DNA of 64,000 bases, from the NCBI RefSeq assembly GCF_011683915.1, contig NZ_JAAQPH010000016.1, positions 62,001 through 126,000 on the forward strand. The letters are read 5' to 3'. Each line of letters starts with the position of its first letter. The stretch's first letter is position 1. The translations under genes and the position numbers were made by a program. This stretch comes from Pelagibius litoralis. GTDB taxonomy: Bacteria > Pseudomonadota > Alphaproteobacteria > Kiloniellales > Kiloniellaceae. The notes under the pieces were generated by a model. It saw only the letters and a list, made by a program, of their open reading frames with translations, was not told where the DNA came from and did no database searches. Positions 35,208-45,436 of this stretch are shown here, one piece after another.

Positions 35208-36410
35208 TCAGCTTAGCACGAGGTCATAGCTTTCGACCAAGGGATCGGCAACGACGCTTACCGGACCGCCGAGGCGCTGCTCAACGGCGGCCAGCGCCGC
35301 CGGCAGGCTGGTCCCCGCCGCCCCTTCAACACCCTGGCCGCCTTTCAAAGCCGCCGCCACCGACGGCGAGACCCGCAGGGTCATGCTGGAGACCGGCCTG
35401 CCCCTTGCATCGGCGCCAAGCCGGCGCAAGGCCTCGTAGGCCAGGGTCTCCGGTGTTTTTTCCCAGCCCCTGGCGCCGAGCCCGCAGGGACGGCAGAGCA
35501 CCTCATGCAGCGGCAGCCGCCCACGGCGGCGCGTCATCTCCAACAGCCCTGAGGGCGAGAGACCGAAGACCTGGCAGGGTTCCGGATCGCCGGAGACGGC
35601 CTCGCGCAGGGCCGCCGCAACCGCCTTGCGCTCTTCCGGACTCCGCATCGCCAGAAAGTCCACCACGATAAGACCGGACAGCGCCCGCAGGCGCAGTTGC
35701 CGCGCGATCTCCGGCACTGCGGCCAGGTTGACCTCCCGCGCCTGGGCGGCGGCGCCACCGCGCCCATCATGACGGCCGGCGTTCACATCGACGGCGGTCA
35801 AGGTCCGGACCGGCTCAATCAGCAGGGAGGCGCCGCCCGGGCAGTCGGCGTGCGGCTGCAGCAGTTCCTCAATCTGCTCTTCAAGCTCGAAAGCTTCGAA
35901 CAGCGGGGTCGCAGCGGCATGCAGCGTGAAGCCGGCGGCATCGCCCGCCCGGGCCTTTAAACGATTGAGCAGTGCGACGTCGTCGGCAATCACTTCGCCC
36001 AGGTCGGCACTGCGAAGCAGGTCTACCAGAGGGCCCATGGTATCGGCCAGACGGGCCGGTGCCTTCTGCCCGGCGACCAACTCGGCTGCGCCCGCGCCGA
36101 CCTTGGCGCTCACCCTTGCGCCCTTGCCGCCGGCCGGCGCCCGCAACACCTTGACCGGCAGGGCCGTACCCTCGGTCGGCACCGGACCGGCCATCTCCCG
36201 CTTCGGCAGCAGGCCGGGACGCGCCAGACCAAGATCGACGAAAGCGCCCTCCAGCCCCTTGTCGAAACGCTGAACGCGGGCCAGGAAAAGATCCCCGGCC
36301 TGGGGTGGCGCGCCATCGCGCAAAACCAGCAAGTCCTCAAGCACGTCGTCGCGCAGAACAGCCGCACGGATCTCGCCGGGCAGGGCTGAGACGATCAGTT
36401 CGGCCGTCAT
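35208..36410 (-). CDS. rng: Ribonuclease E/G family endoribonuclease
   Basis: A 400-residue protein resembling RNase G rather than full RNase E, as it lacks a long C-terminal scaffold. The S1-like entry FLARVQRFDKGLEGAFVDLGLARPGLL is present. The Mg-binding aspartates are in LTAVDVNAGRHDG and LIVVDFLAM. The zinc-link motif is altered to CRPCGLGA. The family cuts single-stranded RNA in rRNA maturation and mRNA decay. It lies 7 bp downstream of maf. Confidence 0.88.
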   Translation of the reverse strand: MTAELIVSALPGEIRAAVLRDDVLEDLLVLRDGAPPQAGDLFLARVQRFDKGLEGAFVDLGLARPGLLPKREMAGPVPTEGTALPVKVLRAPAGGKGARVSAKVGAGAAELVAGQKAPARLADTMGPLVDLLRSADLGEVIADDVALLNRLKARAGDAAGFTLHAAATPLFEAFELEEQIEELLQPHADCPGGASLLIEPVRTLTAVDVNAGRHDGRGGAAAQAREVNLAAVPEIARQLRLRALSGLIVVDFLAMRSPEERKAVAAALREAVSGDPEPCQVFGLSPSGLLEMTRRRGRLPLHEVLCRPCGLGARGWEKTPETLAYEALRRLGADARGRPVSSMTLRVSPSVAAALKGGQGVEGAAGTSLPAALAAVEQRLGGPVSVVADPLVESYDLVLS

Positions 36411-36417
36411 CGCGAAA

Positions 36418-37047
36418 TCAGGTCCTGTAGCCCAGGCCGGTCAGCAGGTTGCGCGTTTCCACCAGCGGCAGGCCGACCACGTTCGGATAGGACCCGATGA
36501 TCCGGGGAATGAAAGCCGCCGCCCGGCCCTGGATGGCATAGCCGCCGGCCTTGCCGCGCCATTCGCCCCCGGCCAGGTAGTCTTCGATCTCGGCCTCGCA
36601 AAGGCGTTTGAACACCACCGCGGTAGTCACCAGGACATCCGCCCGGCGACCGTCCGGCGCCTGCACCACAACCGCGCCCAGCACCCGGTGCCGCCGCCCG
36701 GACAGCAGGGTAAGACAGGCCCGCGCCGCGGCTTCGTCTTCCGGTTTCGGCAGGATGCGCCGGCCCACCGCCACCACCGTATCGGCGGCCAGCACAAAGG
36801 CCCCGCCATGACGCGCCACCACGGCATCGGCCTTGGCGGCGGCAATCCGTTTGGCATAGGCCGGCGGCAGTTCGCGCTTCCTCGGCGTTTCGTCGATATC
36901 GGCCGGGTCGATATCCGCCGGCGTCATACCGATCTGCTGCAACAGCTGCAAACGCCGCGGCGAGGCCGAGGCCAGCACCAAGGGTGCCGGATTCGCAGCC
37001 GCTGCGGGATCAGACGAAGCAGGTTCCTTGCTTTGCGGGACGGCCAT
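36418..37047 (-). CDS. maf: Maf-family nucleoside triphosphate pyrophosphatase
   Basis: A 209-residue protein. LVLASASPRRLQLLQQIG is the Maf opening, followed by DETPRK and the metal-binding LAADTVVAVGRRILPKPEDEAAA. Maf proteins hydrolyse non-canonical or modified NTPs. The N-terminus has about 20 extra low-complexity residues before the conserved start (AASDPAAAANPAPL-like), so a later start is possible. It lies between infA (15 bp) and rng (7 bp). Confidence 0.93.
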   Translation of the reverse strand: MAVPQSKEPASSDPAAAANPAPLVLASASPRRLQLLQQIGMTPADIDPADIDETPRKRELPPAYAKRIAAAKADAVVARHGGAFVLAADTVVAVGRRILPKPEDEAAARACLTLLSGRRHRVLGAVVVQAPDGRRADVLVTTAVVFKRLCEAEIEDYLAGGEWRGKAGGYAIQGRAAAFIPRIIGSYPNVVGLPLVETRNLLTGLGYRT

Positions 37048-37062
37048 GATCCGGCCCGTGCT

Positions 37063-37281
37063 TTACTTGAAGCGGAAAGTGATGCGGCCCTTGCTCAGAT
37101 CATAGGGCGTCATTTCCACGTTCACGCGGTCGCCCGCCAGAACGCGGATACGGTGCTTGCGCATCTTGCCGGCCGTGTGGGCCAGCACTTCATGGTCGTT
37201 GTCCAGCTTCACGCGAAACATCGCGTTGGGCAAAAGCTCAACCACGGTACCCTGGAACTCTAGGAGGTCTTCCTTGGCCAT
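37063..37281 (-). CDS. infA: Translation initiation factor IF-1
   Basis: 72 residues of classic S1/OB fold, full length: [19 protein letters not shown] at the start, then [30 protein letters not shown] and [12 protein letters not shown] at the end. It binds the A site of the 30S subunit during initiation. It is the first gene of the infA-maf-rng-yacG run; the 240 bp upstream hold its promoter region. Confidence 0.98.
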   Translation of the reverse strand: MAKEDLLEFQGTVVELLPNAMFRVKLDNDHEVLAHTAGKMRKHRIRVLAGDRVNVEMTPYDLSKGRITFRFK

Positions 37282-37521
37282 CAGTCCTTCGATCTTGGTA
37301 GTTTCTGCCGAAGCGGTCTAGGCCCCGGCCCCGATCATCTCTGTTATCCCCGACCTCTCACCCCGGGAAAGCGCCGCGGATCATACCGAAAAGCTCCGCG
37401 AAGAACAAACGCCCCGATCAGGGCCCTAAAACCAGCTGAAATCGGCGGAAAACCGGCGTTTCCCCTAAGATGTTTTCGACTGACGTCGAAGCGGGCCGGT
37501 GCCGTCTAAACCGAAAGGAGT

Positions 37522-37965
37522 CTAGCGATCGGGTTTGAGGTCCAGGGTGAAGCGCTGCTCGATGCGCTTGCGCAGCTGATCGCGCACGGCACGATAAGCC
37601 TGCAGCCGGGTTTCGCGACTCCCCTCGATGATGCTGGGATCGAAAGTGTTCCAGAACTCCACGTCGCAGGCCATGGTGCGGGTCAGTTCGACGGCCTGGT
37701 GCTGGGCCTCCGGCGAGAGCGAGATGATCAGGTCGTAGGAGGTGTCTTCCAGGTCGTCGAAGGACTTGGCGCGGTGCTTCGACATGTCGATACCCAGTTC
37801 GTCCATCACCTCGAGAACAAAGCCGTCGATCTCCTGCGGCCGCACACCGACGGAATCGACGTAGATACGATGGCCCAGCAGGTGTTTCAGCAGCGCCTCA
37901 CCCATGGGCGATCGCACCGCGTTGTGGCTGCAGGCGAAGAGAACGGCTTCGGGGAGATCGCCCAT
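37522..37965 (-). CDS. Low-molecular-weight phosphatase family protein (ArsC/PTP type)
   Basis: A 147-residue protein with the P-loop C-SHNAVR-S (CX5R then Ser) near residue 11 and the acid loop FWNTFDPS near 108, as in low-molecular-weight tyrosine phosphatases and thioredoxin-linked arsenate reductases. No extra redox cysteines of the arsenate reductase type are obvious, so phosphatase activity is more likely. It is conserved next to UPF0262 and hisD in alphaproteobacteria and lies 6 bp after UPF0262. Confidence 0.88.
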   Translation of the reverse strand: MGDLPEAVLFACSHNAVRSPMGEALLKHLLGHRIYVDSVGVRPQEIDGFVLEVMDELGIDMSKHRAKSFDDLEDTSYDLIISLSPEAQHQAVELTRTMACDVEFWNTFDPSIIEGSRETRLQAYRAVRDQLRKRIEQRFTLDLKPDR

Positions 37966-37971
37966 TCGGGC

Positions 37972-38484
37972 CTATCCGCGAATCTGCAGGACGCAGATCA
38001 GCGTAAAGAGCCGCCGCGCCGTCTGGAAGTCGATCTCGATTTTTCCCTGCAGGCGCTCCTGAAGCAGCTCCGAACCATCGTTGTGCAGACCGCGGCGGCC
38101 CATGTCGATCGCCTCGATCCGGGCCGGGCTCGCGGTCTTGATCGCTTCGTAGTAGGTCTCGCAGACCATGAAGTAGTCCTTGACCACCTTGCGAAACGGC
38201 GTCAACGGCAGGGTCACGATCCCCAGGCTCTCCTGCGCCTCGGTGCGGATATCCCACAGCAGGCGGTTCTCGGAAATCGAAAGGTGGAGATGGTAAGGAC
38301 CGGAGAAGTCGCCGACCGGAACAAAGGCGTTCTCCTCCAGCAGATCATAGATGGCAACGGCGCGCTCGTGTTCCACCTCGGGACTGCGCCGTATCACCGC
38401 AGAGTCGTCCAGGGTGATATCGGTCAGCCGCTGGGTCGAAACCGCCGCGCGGTCCGTTGCTTCCTCTCCGCTTTCTTCGGTCAT
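37972..38484 (-). CDS. UPF0262 family protein
   Basis: A 170-residue soluble protein. Conserved segments of this uncharacterised alphaproteobacterial family are visible: [57 protein letters not shown] and [15 protein letters not shown]. No enzymatic motif can be named. It lies between hisD (21 bp) and the phosphatase gene (6 bp), a conserved arrangement. Confidence 0.92.
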   Translation of the reverse strand: MTEESGEEATDRAAVSTQRLTDITLDDSAVIRRSPEVEHERAVAIYDLLEENAFVPVGDFSGPYHLHLSISENRLLWDIRTEAQESLGIVTLPLTPFRKVVKDYFMVCETYYEAIKTASPARIEAIDMGRRGLHNDGSELLQERLQGKIEIDFQTARRLFTLICVLQIRG

Positions 38485-38505
38485 AGCCGCCAGCCCCCGC
38501 CGCGG

Positions 38506-39813
38506 TCAGGAGGGCTCTGGGTTGACGGCAAGACGCAGCGCCACAGACTTCGCATGGGCATCCAGACCCTCAGCTTCGGCCAGAAGCACGGCAGCCGGGC
38601 CAATCGCGCGAAGCGACTCCGCGTCGCAAGCCACCAGCGAGGAGCGCTTCATGAAGTCGAGTACCGAAAGGCCGGAAGAAAACCGGGCCGAGCGGGCCGT
38701 CGGCAAAACGTGATTCGGGCCGGCCAGATAATCGCCAATGGCTTCCGGCGTGTGGCGCCCCAGGAAAATGGCGCCGGCATTGCGGACCTGCTTTGCCAGG
38801 CCGTCGGGATCGGCGACAGCCAGTTCCAGGTGCTCCGGCGCGATGCGGTCGATCAGGGCCACGGCCTCGTCCATGGTGCCAAGGGTGATAATGGCCCCGT
38901 GGTTGCGCCAACTCTCGCCGGCAATGGCCGAACGCGGCAGGGCCACCAACTGCTCATCGACGGCCAGCGCCACGGCGTCACCAAAATCCGCATCGTCGGT
39001 AATCAGGATCGACTGCGCGGCGGTGTCGTGTTCGGCCTGGGACAGCAGATCGGCGGCGATAAGGTCCGGACGGTTGTCGCCGTCAGCGACCACCAGCACT
39101 TCCGAAGGACCGGCGATCATGTCGATGCCGACCGTGCCGAAGACCCGGCGCTTGGCAGCGGCCACATAGGCATTGCCGGGGCCGACGATCTTGTCCACCG
39201 GCGCGATGGTGGCGGTTCCATAGGCCAGAGCGGCAACCGCCTGGGCACCGCCGACGCGGTAGACCTCGGTCACGCCCGCCAGCCGCGCCGCGGCCAGGAC
39301 CAGCGGGTTGATCACGCCGTCGGGTGTCGGCACCGTCATCACCAGGCGCTCAACCCCGGCGACCTTGGCCGGCAGGGCGTTCATCAGCACCGATGACGGA
39401 TAGGCCGCGGTACCGCCGGGCACGTAGAGCCCGGCCGCCCCCACCGCCGTCCAGCGGTGGCCGAGACGAACCCCCACCGCGTCGCGGTAGTCCATGTCCT
39501 CCGGCTTCTGGCGGCGGTGATAGTCGGTAATCCGCTCGGCCGCCAGGGCCAGCGCCTCCATTGTCGCGGGATCACAGCGCCCGGCAGCTTCGGCAAGCTC
39601 GGCCTCGGGAACCCGCAGCGTTTCGGCCGTCAGTTCCAGCCGGTCGAAGCGGGCGGTATAGCGCAGAAGCGCCGCGTCACCGTCGCGCCGCACCGCCGCC
39701 AGAATGTCCGCGACAACGGCATCGACATCCTCGTCGCTCTCGCGCTTGCCGGCCAGCAAAGCGGCAAAAGCGGCTTCAAATCCCGCATCCCGGCTGTTCA
39801 GCCTAAGCGGCAT
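38506..39813 (-). CDS. hisD: Histidinol dehydrogenase
   Basis: Catalyses the last two oxidations of histidine synthesis (histidinol to histidine, NAD- and Zn-dependent). The 435 residues from the ATG at 39813 match the usual length. Key blocks are [22 protein letters not shown], the NAD loop and [40 protein letters not shown] and [11 protein letters not shown] carry zinc and catalytic histidines. The start overlaps the hisG end by 11 bp. Confidence 0.97.
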   Translation of the reverse strand: MPLRLNSRDAGFEAAFAALLAGKRESDEDVDAVVADILAAVRRDGDAALLRYTARFDRLELTAETLRVPEAELAEAAGRCDPATMEALALAAERITDYHRRQKPEDMDYRDAVGVRLGHRWTAVGAAGLYVPGGTAAYPSSVLMNALPAKVAGVERLVMTVPTPDGVINPLVLAAARLAGVTEVYRVGGAQAVAALAYGTATIAPVDKIVGPGNAYVAAAKRRVFGTVGIDMIAGPSEVLVVADGDNRPDLIAADLLSQAEHDTAAQSILITDDADFGDAVALAVDEQLVALPRSAIAGESWRNHGAIITLGTMDEAVALIDRIAPEHLELAVADPDGLAKQVRNAGAIFLGRHTPEAIGDYLAGPNHVLPTARSARFSSGLSVLDFMKRSSLVACDAESLRAIGPAAVLLAEAEGLDAHAKSVALRLAVNPEPS

Positions 39814-40492
39814 CGGCGACCTCGCGGAACCGCTCGACCAAGTCCGACAGTTCCTCCGAGCGGGTCTTGAAGGCGGCACGGTTGACGACAAGGCGCGAGG
39901 TCACCTCGGCAATGGTTTCGACCTCTACCAGGTCATTGGCACGCAGGGTCGACCCGGTCGAGACCAGGTCGACGATGCGGCGGCAGAGCCCCAGGCCGGG
40001 CGCCAGCTCCATCGCCCCGTTCAGCTTGATGCATTCCGCCTGCACGCCGCGTGCCGCGAAGTGCCGGCGGGTAATCTCCGGATACTTAGTGGCGACGCGG
40101 ATGTGGCTCCAACGGCTGGGATCGTCGCTCTCCGCCAGGTGTCGCGGCGCGGCAACCGAGAGGCGGCAGTGGCCGATATCGAGGTCGACGGGCGCATAGA
40201 GCTCCGGATAGTCGAACTCCATCAGAATGTCGTTGCCGGCCACGCCAAGATGCGCGGCGCCGAAAGCGACGAAGGTCGCCACATCGAAAGAACGCACGCG
40301 AATGATATCCAAACCCGGCAGGTTGGTTTTAAAGCGCAGTTGCCGGGCGTTGTCGTCGGAAAAGGCCGCTTCCGGCTCAATCCCGACCCGGGTCATCAGG
40401 GGGCTCAATTCCTTGAGGATACGGCCCTTTGGCACCGCCAGGATCAGGGCTTCGTTCGAGGTCACGCTCAGACTCCGCTGCTTGTCTTCCAT
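39803..40492 (-). CDS. hisG: ATP phosphoribosyltransferase catalytic subunit, short form
   Basis: First committed step of histidine synthesis. The 229 residues lack the C-terminal regulatory domain of long HisG; this short form normally needs HisZ, which is not in the window. Marks are [38 protein letters not shown] and the PRPP loop [14 protein letters not shown]. It overlaps hisD by 11 bp and lies 161 bp after the DUF2948 gene. Confidence 0.95.
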   Translation of the reverse strand: MEDKQRSLSVTSNEALILAVPKGRILKELSPLMTRVGIEPEAAFSDDNARQLRFKTNLPGLDIIRVRSFDVATFVAFGAAHLGVAGNDILMEFDYPELYAPVDLDIGHCRLSVAAPRHLAESDDPSRWSHIRVATKYPEITRRHFAARGVQAECIKLNGAMELAPGLGLCRRIVDLVSTGSTLRANDLVEVETIAEVTSRLVVNRAAFKTRSEELSDLVERFREVADAA

Positions 40493-40653
40493 AGAGATTG
40501 CCCGGCCGGGCTGTAAAGGTACCGGGTAACGGCACTGGGAAAAGGCCCGGCAGGGCCTTCAGCCGCCTTGGTATGGCTATTTTTCCCGGGAATTGCCACC
40601 GCCTTTTTCGGTCGGCGGCGTCGCCGGATGACGGCCCCAAGCCGCCGCAGCGG

Positions 40654-41199
40654 CTATTCTCCGCCGGTTTCCGACTGTGCGTCGGTATCCTCAGCGCCGT
40701 GTTCGGGCCGCCAGCGGGTCGGCCAGGGCAGGCCGATGTCCTCCAAATGGCAGCGCACCGCCTCGACTTCCAAGCGAATGGCGGCATCACCGGAAAACAG
40801 CAAGGTAATGGCCCGCGGCTCGCTGGTGATGGTCAGCAGGCTGAGGATCTCGTCCTTATCGCCGGGCGACATGCCTCGATAACGCACCCGCTCCACCTTG
40901 TCGAAGCAGATCCCGCTGTTGACCCGCTCAAAGGGCGGCGGGTCACCACTATCGTCAAAGGAGACGTCCTCGCCCTCCGGTGACGCCTCGGGGGCCGGTT
41001 GCGAGGGCGCGGACCGGGCCTCCGCATCGCCCAGTCCCTTCGGCCAGTGGAAGCGGTTGGCCACCATGACAAAGCGCTTTTCCTTCGCCAGAAAAGCCAT
41101 ATCCGCCTGCGGGATCAAGGCGTCCTGCAGCAAGGCAGCGACAACGTCCATATCCTCGGGGTCATGGGCGCGCAGCTTCAGCGGCTGGGATTCCGACAT
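40654..41199 (-). CDS. DUF2948 family protein
   Basis: A 181-residue cytosolic protein with the conserved alphaproteobacterial pattern LRAHDPEDMDVVAALLQDALIPQADMAFL, then FVMVANRFHWPKG and a late ITLLFSGDAAIRLEVEAVRCHLEDIG. The function is unknown. Its place between murA (11 bp) and hisG is conserved in related genomes. The middle holds an acidic, low-complexity insert (about 60-85). Confidence 0.92.
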   Translation of the reverse strand: MSESQPLKLRAHDPEDMDVVAALLQDALIPQADMAFLAKEKRFVMVANRFHWPKGLGDAEARSAPSQPAPEASPEGEDVSFDDSGDPPPFERVNSGICFDKVERVRYRGMSPGDKDEILSLLTITSEPRAITLLFSGDAAIRLEVEAVRCHLEDIGLPWPTRWRPEHGAEDTDAQSETGGE

Positions 41200-41210
41200 G
41201 ATCGCCGCCC

Positions 41211-42500
41211 CTAGCCCGACGCCTGGCGGCGGGCGATCTCAGCCCCGCAGGCCGCCAGCTTCTGTTCCAGGCGCTCGTAACCGCGGTCCAGATGGTAGAC
41301 GCGGTTCAGCACGGTTTCCCCTTCCGCCGCCAGCCCGGCCAGCACCAGGGAAACCGAGGCGCGCAGGTCGGTGGCCATGACCTCGGCACCGGTCAGGCGT
41401 TGCTGCCCGCGCACCATGGCCGAGGCACCGTGCACATTCACATTCGCACCCATACGAGTGAGTTCTGGCACATGCATGAAGCGGTTTTCAAAGATTGATT
41501 CGGTAATCATCGAGGCCCCCTCCGCAGTGGACATAAGGGCCATGGTCTGCGCCTGCAAGTCCGTCGGAAACCCGGGATAGGGCTCGGTCATCACATCGAC
41601 CCCATGCACCTGGCCGTTGGCCCGGCGGACCTTCAGGCCGCGGTTGGTTTCCTGCACCTCGATACCGGCCTCCGTCAGCACCTTGATAACGGCGCTCAGA
41701 TGGTCCGCGCGGCCACCGATCAGGTCGAGCTCACCGTTGGTAATGGCCGCCGCCATGGCGTAGGTACCGGTCTCGATGCGGTCGGCCACCACGCTGTGCT
41801 CAGCACCCTGCATCCTCTCGACGCCGCGTATGGTGATCCGGTCGCTGCCAAGCCCCTCGATTTCCGCCCCCATCTTGATGAGGCATTCGCCGAGGTCGAT
41901 GACCTCCGGTTCGCGGGCGGCATTGAGCAGCTGCGTCTCGCCCTTGGCCAGGCAGGCCGCCATCAGCAGGTTTTCCGTCGCCCCCACCGATACCTTCGGG
42001 AACACCACCGGGGCGCCGACCAGCCCCCCGGGCGCGGCGGCGTAGATATAGCCTTCCTTCAGATCGATCTCGGCCCCCAGCAGTTCCAAGCCGTTCAGGT
42101 GCAGGTCCACCGGCCGGGTGCCGATCGCACAGCCGCCGGGCAGCGACACCTGCGCCCGCCCTTCGCGCGCCAGGATCGGGCCCAGCACCAGCACGGAGGC
42201 GCGCATCTTGCGCACCAGGTCATAGGGCGCCACGACCGAGGTGATGCGCTCGGCCCGGAGCTCCAGAACCCCGCCGTTGCTGCCGTTTTCAGCCCCGCCG
42301 TTCATGTGCAGGTTGACGCCGTGCTGGGCCAGCAGGCGGGCCATGGTAGAGATGTCGGCCAAGTGCGGCACGTTGGAGAGGCTCAGCGTCTCCTCGGTCA
42401 GCAGGCTGGCCGCCATCAGCGGCAGGGCCGCGTTCTTCGCGCCGCTGATCCGTATCTCGCCCTTCAGCGGCTTGCCGCCCTGGATAACGATCTGGTCCAT
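41211..42500 (-). CDS. murA: UDP-N-acetylglucosamine 1-carboxyvinyltransferase
   Basis: First committed enzyme of peptidoglycan synthesis, transferring enolpyruvate from PEP to UDP-GlcNAc. It has 429 residues, full length. [17 protein letters not shown] contains the conserved Lys-Asn pair. [15 protein letters not shown] holds the catalytic Cys124 attacked by fosfomycin, so the enzyme has the sensitive form. [16 protein letters not shown] is also present. It lies 58 bp downstream of dcd. Confidence 0.97.
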   Translation of the reverse strand: MDQIVIQGGKPLKGEIRISGAKNAALPLMAASLLTEETLSLSNVPHLADISTMARLLAQHGVNLHMNGGAENGSNGGVLELRAERITSVVAPYDLVRKMRASVLVLGPILAREGRAQVSLPGGCAIGTRPVDLHLNGLELLGAEIDLKEGYIYAAAPGGLVGAPVVFPKVSVGATENLLMAACLAKGETQLLNAAREPEVIDLGECLIKMGAEIEGLGSDRITIRGVERMQGAEHSVVADRIETGTYAMAAAITNGELDLIGGRADHLSAVIKVLTEAGIEVQETNRGLKVRRANGQVHGVDVMTEPYPGFPTDLQAQTMALMSTAEGASMITESIFENRFMHVPELTRMGANVNVHGASAMVRGQQRLTGAEVMATDLRASVSLVLAGLAAEGETVLNRVYHLDRGYERLEQKLAACGAEIARRQASG

Positions 42501-42558
42501 AGTTTACTTGCCTCGCAACCGGCCAGAAGCGGCCGGCAGCCTTTTTTGTTCTTAAGAT

Positions 42559-43122
42559 CTAGAGCCGCGGCAGGGTAACGCCGCGCTGGCCCATGTACTT
42601 GCCCGCCCGGTCTGCGTAGGACACGTCGGGCTCCGAAGCGCCCTTCAGGAAGAGGAACTGACAGCCCCCCTCGTTCGCATAGACCTTCGCCGGCAGCGGG
42701 GTGGTGTTGGAGAACTCCAGGGTCACGTGGCCCTCCCACTCCGGCTCCAGCGGCGTCACGTTCACGATGATTCCGCAGCGCGCATAGGTCGATTTGCCCA
42801 GGCAGATCACCAGCACATCGCGCGGAATACGAAAGTACTCTACCGTGCGCGCCAGGACGAAGGAGTTCGGCGGAATGATGCAGACATCGGTGTCGCGCTC
42901 AACAAAGCTCTGGTCCGAGAAATTCTTCGGGTCCACCAGGGCGTTGTCCACATTGGTAAAAATCTTGAATTCGCTGGCCACCCGCGCATCGTAGCCATAG
43001 GAACTGACGCCGTAGGAGATCACGCCGTCCCGGCGCTGCGCCTCGACATAGGGCTCGATCATGCCCTTGGTCTCGGCCATTTCGCGAATCCAACTATCCG
43101 GCATGATGGCCATGGCCGTCAC
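42559..43122 (-). CDS. dcd: dCTP deaminase
   Basis: Converts dCTP to dUTP for thymidylate synthesis. The trimeric enzyme is recognised by [57 protein letters not shown] (which holds the catalytic Glu and the Ser/Arg contacts) and the C-terminal lid [13 protein letters not shown]. The GTG at 43122 is preceded by AGAGGGG at good spacing; an ATG at 43113 would also fit and gives the more usual length of 184. Confidence 0.96.
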   Translation of the reverse strand: MTAMAIMPDSWIREMAETKGMIEPYVEAQRRDGVISYGVSSYGYDARVASEFKIFTNVDNALVDPKNFSDQSFVERDTDVCIIPPNSFVLARTVEYFRIPRDVLVICLGKSTYARCGIIVNVTPLEPEWEGHVTLEFSNTTPLPAKVYANEGGCQFLFLKGASEPDVSYADRAGKYMGQRGVTLPRL

Positions 43123-43260
43123 GTTCCCCTCTGGTTGCGGTTCGTAAGCCCGGTCAGGGGCGGAATTCCAGCACAGACCGGGCGCTTCGGGATGGCGCGT
43201 TTCTACTGGAAAGACCGCCGATCCACAAGCGGGACAGGGCTGCTGCCACGATCCGCCCCC

Positions 43261-43458
43261 TCATTCGCCGGGCTGGCCGGCATCCGGCTTGCGGGTTCCG
43301 GCCGCCGCCGGCGCATCCGAATCCACCCGGCCGCGCTGCTGGGCCTTGCGCTTCCTCAGATTCTCACGCAGGGCGGCGGCGAGGCGCTGCTCGCGCTCCG
43401 CAGCCGAAGACGGCTTGGATCCGGCCTTAGGCCCGGCATTTTTGCTTGCTGACGGCAT
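43261..43458 (-). CDS. Small basic hypothetical protein
   Basis: A 65-residue protein with a central amphipathic basic helix (AEREQRLAAALRENLRKRKAQQRGR) between disordered Ala/Pro/Ser-rich ends. Short proteins with this pattern are common and unannotated in alphaproteobacteria. It may bind RNA or another protein. The next gene on its strand, dcd, starts 138 bp away. Confidence 0.6.
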   Translation of the reverse strand: MPSASKNAGPKAGSKPSSAAEREQRLAAALRENLRKRKAQQRGRVDSDAPAAAGTRKPDAGQPGE

Positions 43459-43681
43459 GGCGCGAGACTGCCCAGCGATTATGGCAAGGTCAAGGCTGCC
43501 CTGAGCCCCGCCTTAAGCCCGCTTTAACGCCGCGCCGCTAAAGACGTCCGGGCAAAGACTAACGGGCGCTGGCCGGGGCCGGAAAAGCCCGGTAAAGCCT
43601 TGCGGAACGCTCTTGCCAACGCGGATGACTGGTGGCATGTTCCGCGCGCATCAGGCAGATGCCTTGGCAGATGCTTCCAGT

Positions 43682-43756
43682 GCCGCCGTAGCTCAGGGGT
43701 AGAGCACACCCTTGGTAAGGGTGGGGTCGGGTGTTCAATTCACCCCGGCGGCACCA
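43682..43756 (+). tRNA. tRNA-Thr (anticodon GGT)
   Basis: The acceptor arms are GCCGCCG (43682-43688) and CGGCGGC, with discriminator A and encoded CCA (43754-43756). The D arm is AGCTCAGGGGTAGAGC, the anticodon stem CACCC/GGGTG with loop TTGGTAA, and the T arm contains GTTCAATTC. It stands alone on the plus strand. Confidence 0.96.
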
Positions 43757-43951
43757 TTTTCCCTTCTTGCCTCCCACAGTCGATTTGCGTTGCAGCATAG
43801 GCCGAGCCCTGCGCCACCGTCCTGGCTGCCGACCGGTTTGAGCATCCCTGCGAGTCCTACGAGATGCTATTGAGGAGATCGGGCCTTTTCCCTCAGGGCC
43901 CGGCACCGGCACAACAAGGCCGCCGTCCTTTCCCGTAACGCCCCTGGTCCC

Positions 43952-45193
43952 ATGACGACCCTGCTGTCTTTCGCCGCGCTCTTTGCTTCGATCTTTCTGG
44001 TGCAGATGGGCTCCGGCTCCCTGGGGCCGCTGGATGCGCTTTCCGGCTCGGTCCTCGGCTTCAGTACCGAGGAGATCGGCCTGCTGGGCTCGGCCCATTT
44101 TCTCGGATTCTTCCTGGGGTGTTATGTGGCGCCCCGGCTGATCGGCGATATCGGTCATTCACGCACCTTCGCGGCGGCGGCGGCCATCGGGGCGATCGGC
44201 GCCCTGCTGCACCCGGTGCTTGAGGGGCCGCTCTATTGGGCGCTGCTGCGCGTGCTCACCGGCCTTGCCATCGCCGCGGCCTACACGGTGGTGGAAAGCT
44301 GGCTGCACGCCAAGACGGACAACCAGAACCGCGGCCGGGTCTATGGCATGTTCCGGGTGGTCGATCTGGTCGGCGGCATCGGCGCCCAAGGCTTCATCGC
44401 CATCCTGGAGCCGGCCAGTTACGTGGCCTACAACATCGTCGCCATGTTCTGCTGCATCTGCCTGCTGCCCCTGGCCCTGACCCAGCGCGCCGCGCCCAAA
44501 ACCCCGACGGCGCCCCGGCTGCAGCCGATCAGGGCCCTGCTGCTCTCGCCCTCGGCAATTGCCGGCATCGTGGTCGCCGGGGTGACCAGCGCCGGCTTTC
44601 GCATGGTCGGCCCGATCTACGGGGTCGAGAACGCCCTGACCCAGGGCCAGATCGCCATCTTTCTCGCCTCCGGGATGCTCGGTGGCGTCGCCGCCCAGTA
44701 TCCCGTCGGCTGGATCGCCGACAAGACCGACCGGCGTCTCGTGCTGCTCGGGCTTTCGGGTTTCGCGGCCGCCTCCTGCCTGGGCATCGCCTATCTGGTG
44801 ACGCCGGGCGATGCGACGGCGATCTTTCTGGCGGCCTTTCTCTTTGGCACCACCGCCTTCCCGATTTATTCGGTCTCGGCAGCCTATGCCAACGACTTCG
44901 CCGAGCCCGACTTCGTGGTCGAGCTGAATGCCGCGCTGATCTTCTTCTTCTCCCTCGGCGCCATCGTCAGCCCGGCGATTTCGGCCTGGCTGATCGCCCT
45001 GGCCGGCGCCAATGCCCTGTTCCTCTTCATGGCCGTTACCCATCTTCTGCTGGTCGCCTTCACGCTCTACCGCATGACCCGCCGCCGCGGCGCCGAACCG
45101 CGCGAGCCCTACCGCTATCTGCCCCGCACCTCGATGATCCTCGGCCGCATGTTCAAGGCCGGCAATGGCGGCAACGCCAACCGCGAGGACTGA
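43952..45193 (+). CDS. MFS transporter (YcaD/UMF-like)
   Basis: A 413-residue inner-membrane protein with about 12 helices in two halves. EEIGLLGSAHFLGFFLGCYVAPRLIGDIGH corresponds to helix 2 and the first cytosolic loop, and VVESWLHAKTDNQNRGRVYG is typical of the YcaD/YbjJ-type group of exporters. VGWIADKTDRRLVLLG in the second half is the MFS loop. The substrate is unknown. It ends with a cytosolic tail containing RTSMILGRMF. No operon partner is clear. Confidence 0.88.
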   Translation: MTTLLSFAALFASIFLVQMGSGSLGPLDALSGSVLGFSTEEIGLLGSAHFLGFFLGCYVAPRLIGDIGHSRTFAAAAAIGAIGALLHPVLEGPLYWALLRVLTGLAIAAAYTVVESWLHAKTDNQNRGRVYGMFRVVDLVGGIGAQGFIAILEPASYVAYNIVAMFCCICLLPLALTQRAAPKTPTAPRLQPIRALLLSPSAIAGIVVAGVTSAGFRMVGPIYGVENALTQGQIAIFLASGMLGGVAAQYPVGWIADKTDRRLVLLGLSGFAAASCLGIAYLVTPGDATAIFLAAFLFGTTAFPIYSVSAAYANDFAEPDFVVELNAALIFFFSLGAIVSPAISAWLIALAGANALFLFMAVTHLLLVAFTLYRMTRRRGAEPREPYRYLPRTSMILGRMFKAGNGGNANRED

Positions 45194-45436
45194 CCCAAAG
45201 ACGAAGCAGAGGTCTCAAGACGGCAGCCTTTGCCACAGACCACCGGCCGAGCGGTGGGCGCGCCGCCGCAACACCAAATCCGGGCGGCGCATGAGGAACC
45301 TGCGGTCCGGCGGGTTAAAGGGCTTGCCCAAAAACGCCGGCAGGCTGATGGCGATCAGGTAGCGCTGCTTGCTGGGGCCGTCCCGGCGTGGCAGCTTGCG
45401 GGCGCCCGCAACCTTTGCGTCTGTCCGGATCTTTCG

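Noticed and set aside
42519-42549. CCGGCC-GGCCGG hairpin followed by a T tract between dcd and murA
   Set aside because: The T tract reads on the plus strand, where no gene precedes it. It could end antisense RNA, but the 6-bp stem is too weak to call.
42556-42566. GATCTAGAG at the dcd stop, resembling the repeat borders
   Set aside because: Nine bases are too few to support a repeat scar.
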